Assembly (NCBI GenBank): GCA_023515745.1
Contig: JALECJ010000255.1
Location: 196,001-260,000 of the forward strand
Reading direction: 5' to 3'
DNA from: Amoeboaphelidium protococcarum
Taxonomy: Eukaryota; Aphelidiomycota; Aphelidea
DNA length: 64,000 nt
Part shown: positions 55,712 to 64,000 of the stretch, piece by piece
Layout: every line of letters starts with the position of its first letter
Numbering within the stretch: position 1 is the stretch's first letter
Made by a program: the position numbers and the translations under genes
Notes under the pieces: generated by a model
What the model was told of the DNA's origin: nothing
What the model saw: only the letters and a program-made list of their open reading frames with translations
The model's database searches: none

Positions 55712-58603
55712 ATGGCGTAGTCCACGGTAAAAGTCTTTGTAAGAGCGAGGCCACTGCTTCAGGAAGAGTAGCCACCATAGGTTGTGCGGCTGACGTAGAC
55801 GAGTGCCACGGTACAGATGTAATCTAAGCGGTCGGCGCTGGTGATGGCATCTCCGGATAATTCCGCTGGCATGTAGAAATAATTTTAATTCGATCTGTGC
55901 ATAGACTCTACAAATAGTCAACCATCGCTGGTGGATTGCACGTAAGATGAATTGTATTAGAAAGTCGGTCCAGAAGTGATCGATTCTGCTTTCGCCGGTT
56001 ACAACTCTTGTGTATTTGCTTATGGTCAGAGTGGAAGTGGAAAGACGTATAGCATCACTGGCACATCTTTAAATCCTGGTATAGTGCCTCGTGTCTGTCA
56101 AGATTTAATGCAAAAGATTTATGATATCCGTTAGAAAGATCCCAAGTCTGTGATCACTTTACATTTGACATTCATGGAGATTTATAATGAGAAGGTTCGC
56201 GATTTGCTATTTGATCAAAGTAGTATTAGTAGTAGTACCTCTGCCAATGATAGAAATAATGACCGCCATAAAAAGAAAGGATTTAAAATAAGAGAACACC
56301 CAAAGACCGGGCCGTACGTTGAGGGACTTACCAAGGTGAAAGTGGACTCTTTGCAAAAGCTGATGGAGCTAATCAACAGCGGCAATGCTGTTAGAGCCAT
56401 GGCAAGTACGCGTCTAAATGCCAATAGTTCCAGATCTCATTCTCTGCTCACTTTCTATCTGCATATCTAATCTTCACACTTACCCAATGTAGTGAGGAAG
56501 TCGCAGATATCCATTGTTGATTTGGCTGGCTCCGAGCGTAGTAATGTCAGTGAGACTTCCAACGAGCGATTAAAGGAGGGCGGTAACATTAACAAGTCAC
56601 TTAGCGCACTGGGCCTAGTCATTACAGCTTTAGTTGAACGATCTAAGCTTATTAGTCGAAATGTGCCCTCAGCTGCTGTCAAGAAAGTCTTTGTCCCGTA
56701 TAGAGATTCTATCCTCACTTGGCTTCTCAAGAATTCTCTAGGTGGCAACTCCAAGACTATCATGATTGCCACGGTATCTTCATGCTCTGATCATGTGGAG
56801 GAGACGTTATCGACACTGCGATACGCAACCCGTGCCAAAGCTATAGTAAATCGAGCTGTAGTCAATGAGGACTCTTCATCTCGTCTAATCCGTGGTCTGT
56901 AGAAGGAGATTGAGTTTTTGCGCAGCAAGCTGGCATAATATGAATCTAGTCAAGCTGTAGGCGGTAAACAAGTTGGAAGTGGAGCACAATAGGATAACGA
57001 TGATTAGGATTTGCGTGATTTGTAAAACATCTTGAACTAGCATGAGTAAGAGAAGCTGGCCATATAATAGCATTACGAGCTTAAAATGAGGAATTTAGTC
57101 TCAGATGGGGATGCTTCCTCAACTGTAGATAATTTGGTGGCACGTAAACTTTCTTACATTACTGATGCTACGGATACTTCTAGTCGTTAAATTGAATATG
57201 ACACCTCAATACATGCTCATATTGTATCTCTACTCTAGTCTGCAGATTGTAATGATGATGATGATGATCAGTTGATATATTTCCTTAACCGAGATGGTAA
57301 TAATATTGGTGGTGATTTGGATCAAGATATCATTCTCACAGGTGAAGATATTGAAGGCCATCATGCTGTGATACGATATGTAGCAAGGCAGCGAGCCTCT
57401 GAGACTGAGACTGAGAGTTAGTAGAATATCAGCTAATTTCCATCTGATAATCAAAATTCATCTTGGTGGATTGAGCCAGCTGTTGATTAGATTGTGGATT
57501 CCGATATCCTTCGAAATATACCTGATATAGAGCTGAATGAGCCTGATGTGTTCCCCGTGTATATAGATGGATAGAGAATAACTGGTCCAACACCTCTAAA
57601 AAATGGATGTCATATTCTGTTTGGAAGATCACATTTATTTGAATTTAGGTAACCTTAACGGGAACGATTGTAGAGCGATAGAAGTGTTGGTAAGAGAAAT
57701 GGGACCTTTATGACGTTACATAGGTCCTTATATACCGGAGAAGGTGGCAGCAGTACTAGCAGCGTTACTAATAGTTATTACCAGTACTCTGAATCAAAAC
57801 TGTCATCGTCATATAATGATCGCGAAGAGTCTCCTCATGGTGGCAGTGTGTAGATGAAGGATTCTGCTCAGGGATATGAAAGTTCTGTGGTTGTTAGTGC
57901 GCTTGACATTAATGAAGAGGTGCGTTAATTTGAATCAGCTGAAAGTTCGCATCTTGAATAATCTAAACCGGAGTTGGCTCCGCAGCAGTTGGAGTAATAA
58001 CCGTAGTAGAATGTCATTTAGGACTTTGACTCCATGCTGGCCACTCATCCGGAAATGTTCAGTAATCTGGTGGTTGACATTCCGTTCATTCAAAAAGTGC
58101 AAGACGATGCACAAGAGGTTTACTATGAGTTCAGTATTAGCGTCACGCTGTCTTATCATTCGACTAATTCGAAGACGGGTATGATTGATGAATTGCCTCT
58201 GACGCGTCGATGGATTGTTCAGAGAAGATTTAAGGAAATCCACACCTACTTTAAATTGATGAAGAGCAGACTCCCTCCTGTCCTTGCACAAGCTTTCCCT
58301 CTGCCTTCACTGTGGGAGAAGATGAAGGAGCTTTCTGCTTCTTAACTCGAGGCTAGAAGACGACGTTTAGAAGTTTTTCTCAATGGATTAGTCGGTTGGT
58401 GGATGGAATAGCGGTAGTTAGCCGAGTAGTCTTAAAATTTGTGTAACAATCGTAGTGATGGATAGATGATAACCAGGGCTGACGTGGAATAGGATCTTGT
58501 GTTGTTCAACATCTCTGTAGACGTAATGGAGTTGTATCAAGAGTACAAAGAGCGATTACAACTAGACTAACACAAAGTTGCCGAAGTTAGGACTAAGTAT
58601 TGA
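55712..58603 (+). CDS. kinesin-3 with FHA and PX domains (KIF16B-like, short)
   Basis: A 963-aa single-exon motor. The kinesin head starts at [12 protein letters not shown] and has the P-loop GQSGSGKT (105-112), NANSSRSH (switch I), DLAGSER (switch II) and a class-specific [20 protein letters not shown]. An FHA-like region follows near 600-660 ([20 protein letters not shown]). A C-terminal PX domain spans about 800-895 ([33 protein letters not shown]). Motor + FHA + PX is the KIF16B arrangement, an endosome transporter that binds phosphoinositides, but the long stalk of animal KIF16B is largely missing. Acidic and Ser/Gln-rich linkers hold many TAG/TAA glutamines. Confidence 0.88.
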
Positions 58604-58874
58604 CCCATTATTATGTTATTAGAATACTGTATAAAAACTACATTCTTTTTGCTTTCTGTTTACTTTATTGATATGATTTCAAGATGTTGTGATGGTGTTA
58701 ATGTACTGTGGATAAATAAAGTGTACTGGAAACTTCACAATTCGTGATGGATTAACCACCTAAAAGATCCACTATTGTCAGCGATAATTTAAAATAAAAA
58801 ACAAACATGACAATTAGATAACAATAATTTAGGTAGAACTACGTGTAATTAATCACCATTAGTGGCATTTATGA

Positions 58875-60416
58875 TCATTATTCCAATTTGCGTAGAGCAC
58901 GCACCAGCAAAGCAGTTCCAAAGCCAGTACCTCTGTCATTATGGCTACTTGGACCAGCGATATCAATGTGAGCCCACTTGCCCTTCCACTCACTGTTGAT
59001 GTGATCCTCAACGAAATGACCTGCACAAGAACTCTGAGCATTAGTGCGGCTCTTCACACTGTTCTTCATGTCAGCCACATCGCTCTTGAACTCCTTCTTC
59101 AATAACTCTGGACAGTACAGAATTGGGTAACACAAGTCGCCACTCTCCTTACCACTCTGCACCATGAGCTGCTCAAACTCGGCATCATTACTCAACACGG
59201 CGGCATGGTTCATACCAGTGGCCACCATCTAAGCACCGGTAAGGGTAGCCATGTCGATCAGATGAGTAGGCACTGGCTAAAGGTCTTTGGTAGCATATGC
59301 AACACCATCAGCTAGCACCAGACGGCCCTCTGCGTCAGTGTTGTTGATCTCAACAGTCTTTCCGCTGTACATGTTCAAGATATCATCAGGCCTGGTACTC
59401 TCTGCAGACACGGAGTTCTCAGCGATACACAGCAAAGCGGTCAGATTATTCTTATACCCACCTTGGACCAGAGCTTTGAAAGCAGCCAGAATAGCGGCAC
59501 TTCCACCCATATCAGTCTTCATGTTGAGCATGAAGTTTGCCACCTTGATGTTCAGGCCACCAGTATCAAAGCAGATACCTTTGCCAACCATGGCGACAGA
59601 CTTCTGCTGAGACTTGGACTCTGGCTGGTACGACAATACAACCAGAGCAGGTGGGAACGGTGCTCCTTTACCCACGCCCCACAATCCACCGAATCCACCA
59701 TCTCTCAACTCTTCGCCTCTGATCACCTTCATAGAAACTTGGCCACCTTTGGCAGTCTTTTACAAATGCTCAAAAACTTGCTTAGCTTCCTAAACATACG
59801 CGTCAGTTGACAGTTCGTTCGCAGGCATATCCACCAGTCTAGCACAAAGACGTACAGAGTCGGCGGTGATTTGTAACTGTGCAGCTTCATCAGCATTGAC
59901 GACAGAGGATGACCCATCAGCAAGTACGAATTGGAGATTTACAGTCGCAGACGGTGCAGCACTTCCAGCCTTGGATGTGGTCTTTCTGTTGTATACAGGT
60001 AGAGCACGAGCAATAGCTGTGGTGGCAGCGTGTACCTGGTTCTTGGAAGCCAACACTACAGTCAACAGAACTGACTTGCCCTTATCAGCGGCAGGTAGCA
60101 GCTTCGGCAATAGTTCAGTGATAGCGTCACCTCTGATCACACCCAAATTACGGCTTCTCTCGCTAGCAAAAGTTGCCACAGTGACTGGAGGTTGATCTGC
60201 AGGCTCTGGAAACCATGTAGCACTTGCAGATTCGTCCTAGACGATAGCTCGCTGTACCACAGACTTAACACCAGAAGTGCTAGTTGATGCCAAATTGACA
60301 GCGGACAACCACTTCAAGTCACCACCTTCCTTGCTAGCGATGACATTCTTCTCGCCGATAATGATACGCTGATGGACATCTTGAACAGGAGCACTCAAAA
60401 ACTTCAAGTTGTACAT
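58875..60416 (-). CDS. M17 leucyl aminopeptidase, NPEPL1-like
   Basis: A 513-aa cytosolic-type enzyme that removes N-terminal residues with a two-metal centre. The catalytic block is complete: VGKGICFDTGGLNIK (Lys, Asp), MKTDMGGSAAILAAF, ENSVSAESTRPDDIL and the family signature NTDAEGRLVLADG (about 360 on). The C-terminal KWAHIDIAGPSS and RGTGFGTALLVRAL match NPEPL1-type members. The N-terminal domain is loosely conserved. Only a handful of Gln are TAA/TAG, fewer per length than in its neighbours. It ends EQ then TGA at 58875-58877. ENGase lies divergently, about 375 bp away. Confidence 0.93.
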
Positions 60417-60791
60417 TGTCGCTTTATTATTTCTACTTTTAGTTAGTTATTACTTGTTAATACTATGTTGATGATAGTTGGTTCTACTACTGCGAGGATG
60501 ACACGCGAAACTGAGAGAGGAAGGACGGCGCGCCAATCGAAGCATTCCGAAATCGTCACGTCAAAATTTGTTTGGTGGTTGCTGGATGTCTTGCCAGGAA
60601 GAAAACAAGAGCAATCGTGTGAAACTGCAAATCAAAGGAAAGTCTGAGCGAGCAAAAACTGTTATGAACGCGCCTAACTGTCAACAGAGAGATTCTCTCG
60701 CCGTTGTGTCTGTCTGAGCGGGAAAAGGATGTCTTGTTCTGCCGTTTCAAGTTCTTCTTACGAGGACTTTCATAGTATATATATTAGAAAA
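60417..60791. promoter_or_regulatory. divergent promoter of the aminopeptidase and ENGase genes
   Basis: 375 bp between two starts. It carries CGCGAAACTGAGAG near 60504, GTGAAACTGC near 60617 and GCCGTTTCAAG near 60739, repeats of the GAAAC motif seen in other promoters here, plus TATATATATTAG near 60777-60786. No gene was seen. Confidence 0.4.
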
Positions 60792-62495
60792 ATGATATTG
60801 CCAGTGAATGATCTATCAAATAAAGTTAAAAGCCGATACTTGGCTTCTGTCGCTGAATTGCTTTAATGGAAGCCTCTGAATCGAATTGATGAACATAACA
60901 TTTGTCATGTTCCGCTGTTGCCACGAAAAAAGTTGCGAGATGGCGTGGATCTGATAGTTTGTCATGATATGCAAGGTGGTTACGTGGAAGATGATATCTA
61001 TACTGGAGGATATTATAGCAATAAAGTGGATTTAGAGCGCACTGCGTATACAGTTAAAAATTGGAATCATATCTCAATATTTATATACTTCTCTCATCAT
61101 TTTCTAACTATACCTCCTGTGGTTTGGACTTTGTGCGCGCATAAGAATGGGGTACAATGTCTCGGAACTGTTATTGTTGAACATGAAGCTGGTACTGAGT
61201 AAATTCTTCGTCTAATCTATGGCGATGCCTTTGGTGGTAATGAGACTGTCTGCGTTGAGACTGCCGCTAAACTGGTGGAGATTGCTTAATATTATCGGTT
61301 TGATGGCTATCTGGTGAATATTGAGAGTCCGATCCAGTCGCGTCATGTTGATAAATTATTATAATGGTTGACCATATTCAAAGACCTCTTGCACTAGGCT
61401 AACCCATCATTCAAGCTGATTTGGTATGATTCTATCATTCGCGATGGTTCTTTGCATTGGCAGGATTGTCTAAATGAAAATAATCTCAAATTCTTTCAAG
61501 TATCTGATGCATTCTTTACAAATTACACATGGCGTCAGAAGTAACTAGAAATATCTCAATAGAGTGCTGGCAGTAGAGTTAAAGATGTATATGTTGGTGT
61601 AGACGTGTGGGGTCGCGGACAGCTCGGTGGTGGGTAATTAAACTGTCATCTGGTAAGATTGAATATACATGTTTAATTTTTAATCAACTTATCATGTCAA
61701 TCAATATTGTAGGCTTTTGATCTGATAAAAAAGTATGGAATAAATGCAGCTTTATTTGCACCTGCATGGTCGTTTGAGGGGAAATCAAGGCTGGATTATT
61801 AGAAATTGGACAATATGCTTTGGAACGACGATTACTGTGGAATAAGTCAATATCTATCACTGTACTCTACACCTGTAGTTGATAACAGTTTTGAGACGTA
61901 TTTTTGTATGGGATACGGTAATTACATGTTCCAAAATGGGAAATTAATGCACTCTGGCTTCTATAGTCACATATCAAAATAGAGTTACCTTCCAAATCTG
62001 TGTAATTCAAACAGGTTCTATGATATCAAAGGAGCTGATCGTCTTAATCTGGAATTGTTTGAATGGAGACTGACGAATGCTCAAGATGGGATTGGGATTG
62101 AACCGTATTCTGGTTCCCACGCGCTATCTATACTTTATAACGCTGTTAATGTGCCTCGAGAGATTATGATATCTCCATTATTTAGATTTGAAGGTATCAA
62201 GCTTGAGAACGGTGTTGTGATTACTCAGGCGATTGGGAAGTTGGACGCGTTCTCGCTGTATTGCAAGTATCGAGTTGGTGAAGAAGAACTGATGGTAATG
62301 TGTTATGCAGATCAAACTTTAAATTCCAATTTAGAGTCTCAGAAGGGGTGGCAAGCACTAGAATATCAGCTTCCATTGTAAATTCAAGTGATAGAAGTTG
62401 GCATCGCTGTCAACGGGGAAAGGTTGCAGCATTAAGGTAACAATGACCGACTTATTGGCGCTATTGGAAAAATTCAATTAAGAGAGTCGAAGTGA
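60792..62495 (+). CDS. ENGASE: cytosolic endo-beta-N-acetylglucosaminidase (GH85)
   Basis: Two exons (60792-61652, 61713-62495; 60-nt GTAAGA...TAG intron) give 547 aa. ENGase cleaves the chitobiose core of free N-glycans in the cytosol. GH85 landmarks: LIVCHDMQGGY, SIFIYFSHHFLTIPPVVWTL, GTVIVEHEAG, RFDGYLVNIESPI with the catalytic Asn-x-Glu (N176, E178), FKLIWYDSIIRDGSLHWQD, DAFFTNYTW and DVYVGVDVWGRG. The alignment to animal ENGase runs through the whole catalytic barrel. The C-terminal beta domain is also present. There is no signal peptide, consistent with a cytosolic enzyme. The stop is TGA. Confidence 0.9.
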
Positions 62496-62789
62496 ATGTT
62501 TCGAATTGTAATACAGTCATGGCGTTTGCATCTCAATAGAAAAAAAGATTAAACGCCATGACTTATATGGGATATAAACAGATTGTCTCATTAAGCAATA
62601 AATTGCGTTTTTAGCTGTAGAAATATCTCTACTTTCCAATCTTGTAGTAGTCTATAAATATCTTAATCAACTTCATGGGAGCTCGTTTGATGATTAAACC
62701 ATTTCTTTAGCTTTAATCTTCATATCAAATCAGCTTTTCATTTATCAACAAAGTCTACCACCATTAGTCCTTGTAAAAATACTAAATTA
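62496..62789. other. intergenic region
   Basis: About 290 bp between ENGase and the MAP kinase kinase gene on the same strand. No gene was seen. Confidence 0.35.
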
Positions 62790-64000
62790 ATGTCGGTGCC
62801 TCGTAAAGTAAAGACCAAGCCATTACCGCGGTTAGATTTGGCTGCTGGAGGCATTTAAACATCAAAATCATCTCAATCCTCGCCGTCATCTGCCAACTCT
62901 GATTCTAATCAAACTGGATCTTCTGTTGACAATACTTTTATTATCAACTCTGGATCAAGTGGCGTGAATAGAAGCCTTTAGAAATTATCAATATCTGCAT
63001 CTAGCGACTCTCTCAGCTCATATGGAGACAATAATAGTATCAGCGGCGCGACTTCAATGGAGCAACTAGGTGGATCGTAATAATCTCTGAATGGCCCTGT
63101 TAAGTAACGCCGACCACGTCCTAAGCCAATTGATTTAGGTGCAATGACAGCAATGCGTAAACAATCATCTGATAGCTTGAATTACTAATCATAAAATGTC
63201 GGTGAGTAAGGTGGCATGTTTAATACTACGCTGTAAGGATAGAATAGTAACTCCCTCACAAATAAATCTCGATCCTCAAGTAGCTCTAACCTGCTTCTGA
63301 AAAATTAGAGTAGCGAGAGAGCTCAAGTATTACATAAATACCTCAATACTCTGGCTGATAGTGATCTTGAACTCTTGCAAGAATTGGGCGAGGGTAGTGG
63401 AGGTACTGTATATCGCGTCAGACACATTGTTACGAATACCATTATGGCAAAGAAATCTATCAATGGAGTCCATATACTCAATGCAGCAGATGGTGAGAAT
63501 GGTGGCCTGAGTAAGGAGATTGCGCGTGAGTTGAGGATTCTAGGAGAGTGTTAATCCAAGTTCATCGTTAGCTTCTATGGGGCGTTTATATCATCCGGAG
63601 AACTTTGCATATGTATGGAGTATATGGATGCAGGGTCATTGGAGAGTATTGCTCGCGTTGGTAGTATTAAGGAACCTATTCTTGGACATATCACTATCAG
63701 TGTGCTGGAAGGACTGGTGTACTTATATGAGAAGCACAGGATTGTACACCGAGACATAAAGCCGTCCAATATTTTGATCAACAAGCAAGGCTAGATCAAG
63801 TTGTGCGATTTTGGAGTCTCTGGCCAGTTGGAGGCAACTTTTGCCAACACATTTGTCGGTACTGGTGCGTATATGTCTCCAGAGAGGATTTAGGGTGCAC
63901 AATACTCTACATAGTCAGATAGTTGGAGTCTGGGACTTACATTGCTCGAACTCGCCCTGGGCAAACATCCTCTTGCGTCAGGACTCTCACAAGGATCCGT
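62790..64000 (+). CDS. MAP kinase kinase (MEK/Ste7-like), 3' end cut by the window
   Basis: 403 codons are present. About 180 residues of Ser/Asn/Gln-rich leader precede the kinase domain: [11 protein letters not shown] (P-loop), the ATP Lys in [28 protein letters not shown] (catalytic loop, near 319), [22 protein letters not shown] and [21 protein letters not shown] and MSPERxQG are MAPKK-specific. The activation segment reads ATFANTFVG, so the two phospho-sites would be Thr rather than the Ser pair of animal MEK1. Three Gln that are conserved in MAPKKs (GQIKLCDFG, ERIQG, STQSD) are TAG at 63792, 63891 and 63912. The reading frame runs off the window. Confidence 0.93.

Noticed and set aside
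1-64000. Standard genetic code with many pseudogenes or sequencing errors
   Set aside because: Interruptions are almost only TAA/TAG, never frameshifts, in dozens of conserved genes, and they fall on conserved Gln sites. TGA occurs in frame only at gene ends, except at 25849.
1-64000. Ciliate origin because of the Gln code
   Set aside because: KRE9/KNH-like secreted proteins, an NsdD-type GATA factor and the overall gene set look holomycotan rather than ciliate. The exact lineage cannot be fixed from this window.

Overview
This is a gene-dense stretch of a eukaryotic nuclear genome, from an organism that reads TAA and TAG as glutamine and uses TGA as its only stop codon. Nearly every recognisable gene is broken by in-frame TAA/TAG under the standard code. 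Each becomes one continuous family-length protein when both are read as Gln, and each then ends at TGA. Several of these codons fall where the family has an invariant Gln, such as the PDQ motif of the ABCD transporter and three sites in the MAP kinase kinase. About 38 protein genes can be supported, on both strands, with short intergenic gaps. Introns are few and tiny (about 40-85 nt, GTAAGT-like donor, TAG acceptor). No rRNA, tRNA or CRISPR was found.

The lineage looks like Holomycota (fungi and close relatives). There are three short secreted Ser/Thr-rich proteins with a KRE9/KNH-like N-terminus, two of them ending in a GPI-type tail, and a single-finger GATA factor of the fungal NsdD/WC-2 type. 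Msp1, Fes1, Gir2, NF-YB, Pex12 and a Ste7/MEK-like kinase are compatible with this but do not prove it. An early-diverging fungus or an aphelid/rozellid-like relative is my inference; the code rules out ordinary yeasts and moulds.

Layout. 1-8.4 kb: end of an unknown gene, a KRE9-like protein, mitoribosomal mS38/Cox24, a shortened EMC1, a ~0.5 kb MITE-like element, a two-TM protein, NF-YB, Fes1. 8.6-24.3 kb: peroxisomal ABCD transporter, two tandem START-domain genes, a SURP-less SF3A1-like gene, a PPR protein, PEX12, an unknown protein, RWDD1/Gir2, a second KRE9-like protein, a cytochrome-b5 front-end desaturase, Msp1. 24.3-29.1 kb is the least ordinary part: a pyrimidine-rich repeat, an ORF split by an in-frame TGA, degenerate myosin-motor-like fragments, and a serine protease with an unfamiliar N-terminal half. 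29.3-42.9 kb: D-2-hydroxyglutarate dehydrogenase, a secreted protein, ABCF3/GCN20, DDX47/RRP3, MON2, RPL18. 43.4-64 kb: a SAP-domain membrane protein, CINP-like, a 988-aa unknown, a small membrane protein, GATA factor, B-type cyclin, a third KRE9-like protein, SWI5, a kinesin-3 with FHA and PX domains, an M17 aminopeptidase, ENGase, and the first part of a MAP kinase kinase.

The genes do not form operons; most are unrelated housekeeping genes. The ABCD transporter, PEX12 and the fatty-acid desaturase suggest active lipid and peroxisome metabolism. Translations and intron borders were done by hand, so splice coordinates may be off by a base or two.
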